DNA from: Bradyrhizobium sp. sGM-13
GTDB taxonomy: Bacteria > Pseudomonadota > Alphaproteobacteria > Rhizobiales > Xanthobacteraceae
Assembly: GCF_018398875.1 (NCBI RefSeq)
Contig: NZ_JAGWDK010000001.1
Span: 248,001-312,000, forward strand
Direction: 5' to 3'
Length of the DNA: 64,000 nt
Positions within the stretch are counted from its first letter, which is position 1, and each line of letters begins with the position of its first letter. Below, one piece after another: positions 26,346 through 34,179 of this stretch. Made by a program: the position numbers and the translations under genes. The notes under the pieces were generated by a model. It was given only the letters and a program-made list of their open reading frames with translations. It had not been told where the DNA came from and ran no database searches.

Positions 26346-26504
26346 TTAGGCTTCTCGGCTGGCCGGTCCGCCATGCTTGTCTGGAGTTGCATCGAAACGT
26401 CCGATGGGGGACTCGCGAAGCGCGGTGCGGAAAGCAATTGTCGGAAAATCCGTCTGCGCGTCGCGTTTGGGACGCGGGATGGACTGGATGACGTCGGTAA
26501 CCAT
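26346..26504 (-). CDS. 52-residue conserved-looking small protein
   Basis: An open frame starting MVTDVIQSIPRPKRDAQTDF and ending ASREA, preceded by AGGAG at a good distance. Its TAA abuts the ATG of the next gene, indicating tight coupling. Short proteins beginning with a SIPRP...TDFPTIAFR pattern are familiar from Bradyrhizobium-type genomes (recalled, not searched). A membrane-peptide frame starting at 26572 (MTACLISLALVGLIVIAV) overlaps it and may be a relic of the repeated unit that begins here. Confidence 0.5.
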   Translation of the reverse strand: MVTDVIQSIPRPKRDAQTDFPTIAFRTALRESPIGRFDATPDKHGGPASREA

Positions 26505-26507
26505 GAG

Positions 26508-26980
26508 AACTCCTGCGATACGGCGATGACAATGAGGCCGACAAGCGCGAGCGATATCAGGCAGGCGGTCATCGGCTCCTCTCCAGAAGAAGAAATGTGC
26601 GGCATGATCGCGGTGCGCAGGCGCGGATCATTTGGGGCGCGAACCTTATCCCGTCAGGGCCGCGTGAGGCGCGTGACGAACCCGCGCCGCGGGCCGGCAT
26701 GTTCGCGCATGCCGGCCAATTGTGTGGTGATGAGAAAGGTTCGGACGGCGGCGCGCTCGCGATCGCCCAGGCGGGGGGCGTTGGGAGTTGCGGCGTCGAT
26801 ATGCGGCCGCCGTCCGATTCAAAAAATTCCAAACAAAAAGCCCGCGGCGGATTTCTCCGCGCGGGCTTGACGATTTTCGCGATGATGGCGTTATGCCGGT
26901 GATTTGCCCGACATGTCAATCCGTTTTCGAATGGTCAACAAGTTGCGGAAAGTTCAACGAAACGGTTTCGACAAATTGAA
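26508..26980. repeat. Long direct repeat, copy 1 (about 470 bp)
   Basis: This unit is nearly identical to 27396-27866. Shared landmarks in order are GGCATGATCGCGGTG, TCATTTGGGGCGCGAACC, CATGTTCGCGCATGCCGGCC, a hairpin with stem AAGCCCGC/GCGGGCTT at about 26838-26870, and the tail GATTTGCCCGACATGTCAA. The hairpin resembles a terminator. Both copies keep a 46-codon-type frame starting MRKVRTAARSRSPRR (26730-26870 here), but the antisense frame is also open, so coding is doubtful. The 186 bases after this copy (26981-27166) hold nothing recognisable. Confidence 0.85.
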
Positions 26981-27166
26981 GAATTACCGTCACAGCCGAA
27001 GAATGGTCGCCATCTCGCATGAAGCGCCGATTGGTGCCGGAGCAGCGACCCTATGGGAGGTCGGCTGAATTGGAAGTACCCGGCTGTTCTGTCCAAGCGC
27101 GTGGGAAAAGATGTGGAGAAATTGGTCTGCAGATTGCCTAGCTACCGACGCGCATTATCGGCGCCC

Positions 27167-27459
27167 TTACTTCCTTGTAAATTTGGCAGAATGGTAGCTG
27201 GACCTTCGCTCTTTGACATCGTAGGCAAACTGGACTTTGACGTCGCCGTTCGAGAAGTCGATCAAAAATTCTTTTGATCGGGGGTTATAGGTAATTGGCT
27301 CAATGAACCGTGATTTCACGACTTCTTCCAGTAACGCATCGCCCTCGCAATCCAGAAATGGTGCGTATCGGGAGTTCAAATCGTCGTACGGAGTGAACTC
27401 CTCCGATACGGCGATGACAACGAACCGATAAGCGCAAGCGAGAACAGATAAGCCGTCAT
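27167..27459 (-). pseudogene. Small membrane-anchored protein gene, frameshifted
   Basis: ATG 27459 opens MTAYLFSLALIG, matching the leader MTACLISLALVGLIVIAV of repeat copy 1 at 26572. One base is missing near 27435, after which VVIAVSEEFTPYDDLNSRYAP and a soluble part (LIDFSNGDVKVQFAYDVKER) continue in the other frame to 27167. Restored, it would be a protein of about 97 residues with an N-terminal membrane segment. Function unknown. The leader region overlaps the start of repeat copy 2. Confidence 0.55.
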
Positions 27460-27866
27460 CGGCTTCTCCCAAAAGAAGAAATTTGCGGCATGATCGCGGT
27501 GTGCAGGCGCAGATCATTTGGGGCGCGAACCTTATCCCGTTGGGGCCGCGTGCGGCGCGTGACGAAACCCGCGCCGCGGGCCGGCATGTTCGCGCATGCC
27601 GGCCAATTGTGTGGTGATGAGAAAGGTTCGGACGGCGGCGCGCTCGCGATCGCCCAGGCGGGGGGCGTTGGGAGTTGCGGCGTCGATGTGCGGCCGCCGT
27701 CCGATTCGAAAAATTCCAAACAAAAAGCCCGCCGCGGATTTCTCCGTGCGGGCTTTGCGATTTTCGCGATAATGGCGTTATGCCGGTGATTTGCCCGACA
27801 TGTCAAATCGTTTTCGAGCGGTCAACGAACTGCGGAAATTCGACAAAATGGCTTCGACAGTTTGAA
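27396..27866. repeat. Long direct repeat, copy 2
   Basis: Second copy of the unit at 26508-26980, about 890 bp downstream, in the same orientation. The hairpin (27724-27757; AAGCCCGCCGCGG ... GTGCGGGCTTT) and the tail GATTTGCCCGACATGTCAA are kept. The match is closest from 27480 to 27810 and looser at both ends. Confidence 0.85.
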
Positions 27867-27890
27867 ACCGTCCTGGCTGAAACTCGATGA

Positions 27891-27985
27891 AACGAAAAGC
27901 CCGCTACCGTTTCCGGCGCGGGCTCTACGATATCGGCGATGATGTCATCGTGCACCTGATTTGCCCGACACGTCAAGTACCGAAC
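27891..27985. repeat. Short third copy of the repeat tail
   Basis: Only the end of the unit is present: an AAAAGCCCGC ... GCGGGCTC hairpin, a GATATCGGCGATGATG stretch equivalent to GATTTTCGCGATAATG, and the tail GATTTGCCCGACACGTCAA. It is more diverged than copies 1 and 2, so it is probably older. Confidence 0.65.
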
Positions 27986-28057
27986 CAGCGTCAAATCGAA
28001 CGCAGCGATATAGAAACGAAATCGTTGGCCGTGGATGGTGCACCCGCGACTCACGCT

Positions 28058-28342
28058 TTATTGCGCCGCCCGATTAGCCGGGTGAACCGGCTTTGGTACG
28101 GGCGGTTCTGGCTCCACGTCAAGCTTCGGTTCAGTTGGCATGACCTGCGCACCGGCTGCCCGTGCAGCTTCGCCGGTCGTACTGTAATTGGCGGTCACTG
28201 GGTGCTGTACTTTCGGCTTGTTCCACGGCCCATGGTCAACGATCAATATGCCGAGCACGCCGAGAATGGCGACCCCAATCGCAACCTTCAATGGCGCGCC
28301 ACCGCTTCTGATCAATTGATCTTCGGTCCATTCATTCGCCAT
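28058..28342 (-). CDS. Single-pass membrane protein, proline-rich tail
   Basis: A 94-residue protein starting MANEWTEDQLIRSGGAPLK. One hydrophobic segment (residues 19-36, VAIGVAILGVLGILIVDH) is followed by a periplasmic-type tail ending PEPPVPKPVHPANRAAQ. The frame stays open upstream to 28450, but the shorter start gives a normal N-in anchor. Function is unknown; proline-rich tails of this kind often span to the cell wall. Confidence 0.6.
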   Translation of the reverse strand: MANEWTEDQLIRSGGAPLKVAIGVAILGVLGILIVDHGPWNKPKVQHPVTANYSTTGEAARAAGAQVMPTEPKLDVEPEPPVPKPVHPANRAAQ

Positions 28343-28482
28343 CGGAAAATCCGCGTTGCTTTCCTCTGACCAGATCAAATCCGGGCGATGGCGAAAGTTC
28401 CCATCGATCTGCTCAGGAGATCGACCTATTGGAACGAATGTATTGGCCACGCATTGTGGGAACGTGAGCCGTCGCTAGGCGA

Positions 28483-28767
28483 ATGCCAAGGCGATCCAGT
28501 GAGTTGCAAATCGTGAATGAAACCTCAGGACCATCCCAGCCTGGTATGGCGGAACGCGCCATTGATACCGCGACCGATGTGTCACGCACGCTGACAGAAG
28601 TGTCCGCCGCGCTGCAGGCGGCGGCGGGCCGTCTCAGCGATGCAATTACGGCAGCGCGGAAACCAGGAATGCCGCTCTCGACCATCAGCGCAATCGCTCG
28701 CGAAGCGCCGCTGGCCAGTCTGTTCGTCGCCTTTTTGTTCGGTGTCGCGATCGGACGTCGCCGCTAG
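28483..28767 (+). CDS. Small membrane-anchored hypothetical protein (DUF883-like tail)
   Basis: A 94-residue protein with an amphipathic helix (about 28-60, TATDVSRTLTEVSAALQAAAGRL) and a C-terminal hydrophobic anchor closing with GVAIGRRR, a layout like the ElaB/YqjD (DUF883) ribosome-associated membrane proteins. A GTG at 28513 is an alternative start. It runs towards the phasin gene with an 8-base gap between stops. Confidence 0.55.
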   Translation: MPRRSSELQIVNETSGPSQPGMAERAIDTATDVSRTLTEVSAALQAAAGRLSDAITAARKPGMPLSTISAIAREAPLASLFVAFLFGVAIGRRR

Positions 28768-28774
28768 CAGGCCC

Positions 28775-29128
28775 TCAGAACTTGCCCTTCGTCGAATCCT
28801 TTGCGGCGGACACGACGCCGCCGGTTATTTGTCGCATATGTTCACCGGCGTTGGTGAACTGGCTGCGCAAGAATTCAGACTGGATCTGCATCGCTTCCTG
28901 GAGATCGGTCGCATGGACCAGCTTGCGGGCATGCTCGAACGCAGCCTTCATATTCTGTTCGGTAAACGACAGCGCCTGCTTGGAAATTTCCGTACCCGCA
29001 CCCGGCATCGACGTCATGGACTTTCCGGCGGCATCGAAGAACATGCCGAACGCCTTTTCTGCCTGATCGATGGTTCTCTCGGCCAACTCGCGCAGCTCGG
29101 CCGGGACTTCGAGTTTCGGTTCAGTCAT
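28775..29128 (-). CDS. Phasin-family protein
   Basis: A 117-residue all-helical protein matching the phasin family (PF09361): AELRELAERTIDQAEKAFGMF, then SKQALSFTEQNMKAAFEHARKLVHA and LQEAMQIQSEFLRSQFTNAGEHM. Phasins coat polyhydroxyalkanoate granules and control their size. It is intact and monocistronic. It could instead be a stress-related phasin-like protein, since no PHA synthesis gene is nearby. Confidence 0.88.
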   Translation of the reverse strand: MTEPKLEVPAELRELAERTIDQAEKAFGMFFDAAGKSMTSMPGAGTEISKQALSFTEQNMKAAFEHARKLVHATDLQEAMQIQSEFLRSQFTNAGEHMRQITGGVVSAAKDSTKGKF

Positions 29129-29415
29129 GGTCGCTTCTCCAATGTCGACATTGGCAGGTTAGCACAATTCCCGGCTGCGTCTGCGCCGTATTGGACCGAG
29201 CTCCGAGATAGACCTCGGCCGCAGGGATGCGGCCGGTTCAATTTCAAAGAGAACTCCAAGGAATGATTTCCTTTCCTCGCGGCCCGTAGCCGTACGGGTG
29301 CGGTGCCCGATTCCAATGGTGGCAACAGTGTGGCATAGTGATTCGGGCTTTAGGGATCGGCTGTCGGTGGCGTTGCGTCTCTGGTTTTAGGTCTCTGTTG
29401 GGACATGGAGATAAG

Positions 29416-29601
29416 ATGCTGCAAACATTGCGACCGACGCCAACCTGCACGCGCTTTCAAACCAGCATAGCAATGCCATGCATGAAATGCGGCGCACAGA
29501 TGCGGCTCGCCACGGTCGAGCCACGCGACCAGAATTACGACGTGCTGACCTACCGCTGCACGCCTTGCGACTCCGGCGAGAGCTTCCTGAAGGCGCGCTG
29601 A
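29416..29601 (+). CDS. Small zinc-ribbon-like protein
   Basis: A 61-residue protein with two CxxC knuckles, CMKCGAQM and CTPC, separated by about 22 residues, which would bind one zinc. The ATG at 29416 has GGAG six bases upstream; a later in-frame ATG at 29473 would still keep both knuckles. Its stop touches that of the convergent gene. Function unknown. Confidence 0.62.
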   Translation: MLQTLRPTPTCTRFQTSIAMPCMKCGAQMRLATVEPRDQNYDVLTYRCTPCDSGESFLKAR

Positions 29602-29808
29602 TTACGAGCCGTTCAGAACGGCGATTCCCGCCTGCGTCAGCACGATCCCCTCGTCGCGCACTTCGACTAGGCCGAGACCCGTCAATGTTCTCAAGTCTTC
29701 GTCGCTGACCGGCGACAGTTTCAGTCGGCGAGCCTGAATGTCCCGCAACGTCCAGCGGAGATCGATAGCCTTCTCGAGGCTGAATTCAGCGAAAGGATTT
29801 TCTGCCAT
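29602..29808 (-). CDS. Small hypothetical protein, winged-helix-like end
   Basis: A 68-residue protein starting MAENPFAEFSLEKAIDLRW behind a GGAAG site. The C-terminal part, TLTGLGLVEVRDEGIVLTQAGIAVL, has the beta-hairpin pattern of a winged helix, as in truncated MarR-like proteins. No clear recognition helix is visible, so DNA binding is uncertain. Confidence 0.55.
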   Translation of the reverse strand: MAENPFAEFSLEKAIDLRWTLRDIQARRLKLSPVSDEDLRTLTGLGLVEVRDEGIVLTQAGIAVLNGS

Positions 29809-29966
29809 TCGCTTCCACTTATTGGACAATTAAACCAGATCTGTCTTGGCTGCGGCGTCCCCTGACGCGCCTGATAATGCGGCAATCGACGTCAGGTTCC
29901 CGACGCTGCGAAGACAGCGCCGACCAGAGGTATCCTCGTTCCGGACCGGCCGCAGCTTTCGGCTCC

Positions 29967-31100
29967 TCAATAGCGATAGGGTTCGATATCCAGCAAGGGA
30001 AAGGCGCTGAATACACTGGGTGGATTGGTCGCCGTAGCTGCATGCAGATAGGATTTGTCGAGTTCGCCCAACCGGGTGACGCCGAGCAGCCCGAGGCAGC
30101 GGATCACTTCGTCTTCCAGCAATTCAAGCATCCGCACGATGCCAGCCTCGCCCGCGGCCGCAAGTGCCCAGCATTGCAGACGGCCGATGCCGACCAGATC
30201 GGCGCCAGAGGCAATCGCCTTTACGATGTCGGTGCCGCGGCAGAACGACCCGTCAACCATGATCCTGGCGCGCCCGGCAACCGCGTCAACGATTTCCGGC
30301 AAGACGTGCATCGCGCCGCGTCCGTGGTCTAGCTGGCGGCCGCCATGGTTCGACACATAGATCCAGTCCACGCCGTGATCGAGCGCGATGGCCGCGTCTT
30401 CCGCGGTGGCGATGCCCTTGATCACCAGTGGAATTTTGTACTTGTCCTTGATCAGCTTCACCGTGCGCCATTCCAGCCCTTTCTGGAAGTCGCCGCCGGT
30501 TGCCCGGATATGGCTTTCGCGGACATACCGCTTGGCGATATCGCGCTCGCGCCGGCTATAATGCGCGGTGTCGACCGTCAGGCAAAAGGCGGCATAACCG
30601 TTCTCGATAGAGCGGCTGACAACGTCTTCGACAAAGGCGTCGTCGCCGCGGACATAGAGCTGATAGATGCGCAATGCGCCGGGTGCGGCTTTGGCCGTCG
30701 CCTCCAGCCCCGGCTCGGACACCGAACTCAACATGTGAGCAGCGCCGAACTGCCCTGCTCCGCGCGCGACCGCTGCGCCTGAACTGGGATCGAAAATCTC
30801 CAACGCACCGACCGGCGCAATCATGACAGGCAAACGCAGGCGGCGGCCGAAAACTTCGGTCGAGGGGTCGACTTCCACGACATTGCGCAATACCCGAGGC
30901 CGGAATGCAATCTCGTCGAGCGCCATGCGGTTGCGACGCATCGTGGTCTCCGTTTCGGAGGCCCCGACGATATAGTCCCATGCGTTCTGGTTGAGTCGGG
31001 CGCGTGCCTTCCGAATGAATTCGTGGAGATTCTGGAATTCTTCGCCGCTGGCGCCGAGCTCGACATTTCTCGCCGACCGTATGGGGGCCCCGTCGTCCAT
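29967..31100 (-). CDS. FMN-dependent alpha-hydroxy-acid oxidase/dehydrogenase
   Basis: A 377-residue TIM-barrel flavoenzyme of the glycolate oxidase / lactate monooxygenase / mandelate dehydrogenase family. The catalytic histidine lies in SNHGGRQLDHG. The phosphate-binding stretch reads VDGSFCRGTDIVKAIASGAD, where DGGVRRGTD is usual. It oxidises a 2-hydroxy acid to the 2-oxo acid with transfer to O2 or quinone. The start at 31100 has GGGAGAG upstream. It lies 139 bases downstream of the CoA-transferase gene on the same strand. The natural hydroxy acid is not known. Confidence 0.88.
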   Translation of the reverse strand: MDDGAPIRSARNVELGASGEEFQNLHEFIRKARARLNQNAWDYIVGASETETTMRRNRMALDEIAFRPRVLRNVVEVDPSTEVFGRRLRLPVMIAPVGALEIFDPSSGAAVARGAGQFGAAHMLSSVSEPGLEATAKAAPGALRIYQLYVRGDDAFVEDVVSRSIENGYAAFCLTVDTAHYSRRERDIAKRYVRESHIRATGGDFQKGLEWRTVKLIKDKYKIPLVIKGIATAEDAAIALDHGVDWIYVSNHGGRQLDHGRGAMHVLPEIVDAVAGRARIMVDGSFCRGTDIVKAIASGADLVGIGRLQCWALAAAGEAGIVRMLELLEDEVIRCLGLLGVTRLGELDKSYLHAATATNPPSVFSAFPLLDIEPYRY

Positions 31101-31239
31101 GATATTTCTCTCCCGCTTTGGCGGCACCTTAGCCGCAGAAGAACGGAAAAAGCTACCGCTTTGAATGGGTTAGGCGTGGTGCAAACGCAGGGATGTCATT
31201 CGTTTGCGAGATACATCGGGATACGAAGATCAGCTTCGC

Positions 31240-32502
31240 TCAAGCCGCGTTACCCGTTTTCCCGAAGGCCCCGGCCTCGGTCAGAGCCGCAATACGCCGC
31301 TCATCGTATCCGAGCGTCTTTTGGAGCACCTCCCTGGTATGCTCACCCAGCAGCGGTGCCGCCACGGGATCGACGGCTGGCGTCAAGCTCATCTGCAGCG
31401 GCGTTTCAATATTGGGGACGGCGCCCGCGGTCGGATGCGGGATCCGGCTAAGGCGATGGCGGTCGCGCACTTCCGGCGCGTTGAATCCTTGCTCTACCGT
31501 GCGCAGATAGCCAACCGGTATGTTGGCCTTCTTCATCTTCGCCATCCAGTTCTCAAGACTGTCGGTCGCAAAGACACCGGCGATGATGGCACGCAACTTT
31601 TCTCTGTTGGCAGTTCGGTTTCTCCTGTGGGCGAACTCGGGATCCGTGACGAGATCCGGCCGTTCAAGCACATCCACCACAAGCCGGCGGTAGAGCCGGT
31701 CATTGGCGCAGGCCATGTAAAGCGGTCCATCGGATGCCTGATAGACGCCGACGGTGGGCGAGCCGTTCGGCGAATTTCCGAAACGGCCCGGGTTCGCGCC
31801 ACTGATGAGATAGGCCATGCCATAGAAACCGGTCATGGACACGGCGGTGTCAATCAGCGCGATCTCGACCTGCTGGCCGCGGCCGAGCCTGTCGCGGGCG
31901 ATCAACGCCAGCAGGATTGCGTTGCATGCTGACATGCCCGTCGCCATGTCGACGATTGGCGGACCGGTTCGCACCGGCTCGCCATCTGGAAAACCGTTTA
32001 GCGACATGAAGCCGCTCTCGGCCTGCGTGATCGGATCGAAGCCCGGACGCAATGCGAACTCACCCTTGCGGCCATAGGCCGAGATCGAGCAATAGATCAG
32101 TCTCGGATTGGTCGGCGCGACGGAAGCATAGTCGAGACCGAACTTCTTCATCACGCCGCCGGAAAAGTTCTCCACCACGACATCGGCTTTCGCGATCAAT
32201 TCGCGCGCAACTTCGAGTGCCGCAGGATTGTTGAAATCGAGCGTGATGCCACGCTTGTTGCGATTGAGGCTGAGGAAGGCTGCGCTCTCGCCGCCGATTT
32301 CCGCGTGTTCATAGTGCCGAGTATCGTCGCCGCCGTCCGGATTTTCGATCTTGATCACTTCGGCGCCGAAATCGGCCAGCGTTTGCGTGCAGGCCGGACC
32401 GGCAACGACCCTGGTGAAGTCGACGACCAGCAGACCATCCAGTGCAGTCGGTTCGCCCTTTGCGCGCGGCGTTCGCTCCGGCAATTGCGGCCTGGCAGTC
32501 AT
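31240..32502 (-). CDS. Family III CoA-transferase (CaiB/BaiF)
   Basis: A 420-residue CoA-transferase of the formyl-CoA:oxalate type. It starts with LDGLLVVDFTRVVAGPACTQTLADFGAEVIKIE, the classic CoA-site region, and VEIALIDTAVSMTG carries the probable catalytic Asp. GFDPITQAESGFMSLNG is also family-typical. It moves CoA between carboxylic acids. The ATG at 32502 is chosen because GAGGAA lies 9 bases before it. Together with the downstream hydroxy-acid oxidase it could belong to a hydroxy-acid pathway. Confidence 0.9.
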   Translation of the reverse strand: MTARPQLPERTPRAKGEPTALDGLLVVDFTRVVAGPACTQTLADFGAEVIKIENPDGGDDTRHYEHAEIGGESAAFLSLNRNKRGITLDFNNPAALEVARELIAKADVVVENFSGGVMKKFGLDYASVAPTNPRLIYCSISAYGRKGEFALRPGFDPITQAESGFMSLNGFPDGEPVRTGPPIVDMATGMSACNAILLALIARDRLGRGQQVEIALIDTAVSMTGFYGMAYLISGANPGRFGNSPNGSPTVGVYQASDGPLYMACANDRLYRRLVVDVLERPDLVTDPEFAHRRNRTANREKLRAIIAGVFATDSLENWMAKMKKANIPVGYLRTVEQGFNAPEVRDRHRLSRIPHPTAGAVPNIETPLQMSLTPAVDPVAAPLLGEHTREVLQKTLGYDERRIAALTEAGAFGKTGNAA

Positions 32503-32691
32503 TTCCGGCATTTCCTCTTGTTATTCTGCCTGGCGAAACGAAAACGTCGCCGCGACAGCAATTTCAAGACTTTCTTACCGGAACCAGACGGACAACGCCA
32601 AACCCCGATTTTGCAGGGCGGGACCTGCCGCTGACATAGCTCTCAGAGCGAAAGACAGACGTGCAGCGTTGCCCGGCCGTGACGGGCACCC

Positions 32692-32738
32692 AAAAAGGCC
32701 GCCCGCCCCCAGGGTCGGGTCCGGGAGACGGGCGGCGT
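32692..32738 (-). terminator. Rho-independent terminator after the GFA-family gene
   Basis: On the minus strand a GCCGCCCG / CGGGCGGC stem with a GC-rich loop is followed by CTTTTT. It lies about 60 bases past the stop of 32800-33225. Confidence 0.7.
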
Positions 32739-32799
32739 CTTATCGATGAGAGGCGCAGCGAACAGCGTGCGCTGAGTCGTTACGAAAACTCCGCTTGGC

Positions 32800-33225
32800 C
32801 TACTCTGCAATCATTTCACCGGACCCGCCAAACTCAGCCGGGAAATCTTTCAGTTTGGGCAGCCCATCCCGCATTGGCAGCACCGTCTCGGCGTAGTTGA
32901 TATGCACGCCGGGCGTGAAAGGTAGCGTCGGGAGGATTGCGGCAAAGACATCGACCAGCCCGAGCGTCGGGTGGTTTGTCATCAGGTGACCACCGCATTC
33001 CGCACAGTACTTGCGCTGGCTCATCGGCGTCTTCTCGAACGTCGAAACATGTTGCGCACCTGCCGTGATCCGTACTGCATCCGGCTTCCACAGCGTGAAC
33101 GCATTCACGGGTCCCCCGGACCACGAACGACAAGAACGGCAATGACAATAGCCCATTCCTTCCGGCGCTCCCGTGACCTGGATTTCAACCACACCGCAAA
33201 AACAGCTTCCAGTATGCTTCATCAT
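32800..33225 (-). CDS. GFA-family protein (glutathione-dependent formaldehyde-activating-like)
   Basis: A 141-residue zinc protein of the GFA family (PF04828). The two zinc sites use CFCG (8-11), CHCRSC (27-32) and CAEC (74-77). The prototype, Gfa, was described as accelerating addition of formaldehyde to glutathione, but many members have no known role. It follows the MddA-like gene after a perfect inverted repeat. Confidence 0.85.
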   Translation of the reverse strand: MMKHTGSCFCGVVEIQVTGAPEGMGYCHCRSCRSWSGGPVNAFTLWKPDAVRITAGAQHVSTFEKTPMSQRKYCAECGGHLMTNHPTLGLVDVFAAILPTLPFTPGVHINYAETVLPMRDGLPKLKDFPAEFGGSGEMIAE

Positions 33226-33239
33226 CCTCCGTCTCCTAT

Positions 33240-33264
33240 CCTAGCCACTTGAAAAGTGGCTAGG
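33240..33264. promoter_or_regulatory. Perfect 11-bp inverted repeat between the MddA-like and GFA genes
   Basis: CCTAGCCACTT-GAA-AAGTGGCTAGG forms a flawless stem with a 3-base loop. It overlaps the stop codon of the MddA-like gene and lies 15 bases before the GFA start. No T-run follows on either strand, so it is not a standard terminator. It may stabilise mRNA ends or regulate read-through into the GFA gene. Confidence 0.65.
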
Positions 33265-34036
33265 TCAGTTTGTGCCATGGAAACAGCATCGAAACGCGCT
33301 CTCGATAACGGCGATATTCGTCGCCGAACATGCCGACGAGGTCGCGTTCCTCAAGCATTATACCAATAAAGATGTAGGCTGTGGTCACCGCTGCGAATAG
33401 CAGATGGCCGGCGCTCATGGTCGGGGCCGCCCAGAAAGCGATGATGAAGCCGAGATAGATCGGATGCCGGACAAACCGGTAGAACAACGGCGTCCGGAAG
33501 ACTGGTGCCGGCATCTCGCGGCCGACGAGGTTGTTGGCGACCTGATGCAATCCGAACAGTTCAAAATGATTGATCAGGAAGGTGCTCGTGAACACGATCA
33601 CCCAACCCACGAATGACAGCGTCGCGATCACCATGGCCATTTCAGGCCCTTGGACATTCCAGATGACGGCCGACATCGGACGCCATTGCCAAAACAGCAA
33701 CAGAAGCGTCAGGCTTGCACACAGCACATAAGTGCTGCGCTCGATAGATCTCGGAATAAACTGCGTCCACCAGTGTTTGAACGATTTACGTGCCATGACG
33801 CTATGTTGAATGGCAAATAGCGACATCAGCCCGAGATTGACGACAATTGCCTCGAATATCCCCGATTTCGCGCCGGTATCGATCGTCTTCGGCACCGCGA
33901 GGCCCGAGACGAATCCGATGGCGTACAGAATCGTGAACAGAAATGTGAGATAGGCCACACATCCGAATAGAAATGCAGTGAACCTTAGCACTCGATTGCC
34001 CGGCATCGCCGGGCTGAGGGTTTGAGTTTCCGTCAT
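33260..34036 (-). CDS. mddA: Methanethiol S-methyltransferase-like membrane protein (MddA / NnrU-isoprenylcysteine methyltransferase group)
   Basis: A 258-residue polytopic protein with five or six membrane segments. The C-terminal FYRFVRHPIYLGFIIAFW is the SAM-binding RHPxY motif of membrane methyltransferases. The core SVMARKSFKHWWTQFIPRSIERSTYV and FWQWRPM resemble MddA, which methylates methanethiol to dimethyl sulphide in soil bacteria, including bradyrhizobia. The assignment rests on recalled family patterns. A different NnrU-type methyltransferase is possible. Confidence 0.72.
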   Translation of the reverse strand: MTETQTLSPAMPGNRVLRFTAFLFGCVAYLTFLFTILYAIGFVSGLAVPKTIDTGAKSGIFEAIVVNLGLMSLFAIQHSVMARKSFKHWWTQFIPRSIERSTYVLCASLTLLLLFWQWRPMSAVIWNVQGPEMAMVIATLSFVGWVIVFTSTFLINHFELFGLHQVANNLVGREMPAPVFRTPLFYRFVRHPIYLGFIIAFWAAPTMSAGHLLFAAVTTAYIFIGIMLEERDLVGMFGDEYRRYRERVSMLFPWHKLT

Positions 34037-34179
34037 GAACTTGGCTCCGCTCCGGGCAATGGGATTGGAATTCCCGGTTTTGGCACGATGCGCGGAGAAC
34101 GGCGACAGGTCTTTGCCTGACGCTTGATCTCTTCATGAGACGGACTTGATTGTTTCTTGAGAACAGATGCGATGGACAA

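Larger units (their letters stand above)
18183..26504. mobile_element. Decayed prophage remnant
   Basis: This block holds, almost all on the minus strand, terminase remnants (25349-26345), several small unknown genes, a tail-collar protein (21358-22359), an endolysin and four small co-transcribed proteins, three of them clear membrane proteins (18659-20433). Integrase, portal, capsid and most tail genes are missing. At least three genes are frameshifted or fused. A methyltransferase on the opposite strand looks like cargo. No attachment repeat or tRNA target was found, so the ends are approximate. Confidence 0.75.

Noticed and set aside
26569..26919. Antisense frame in repeat copy 1, repeated at 27456-27806 in copy 2
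   Set aside because: It is conserved only because the DNA is duplicated. It contains the terminator-like hairpin and lacks a good ribosome site, so coding is not supported.
27887..28369. Plus-strand frame of 160 codons
   Set aside because: It runs through the third repeat copy and is antisense to the single-pass membrane protein gene, which has a coherent hydrophobic segment and proline tail.
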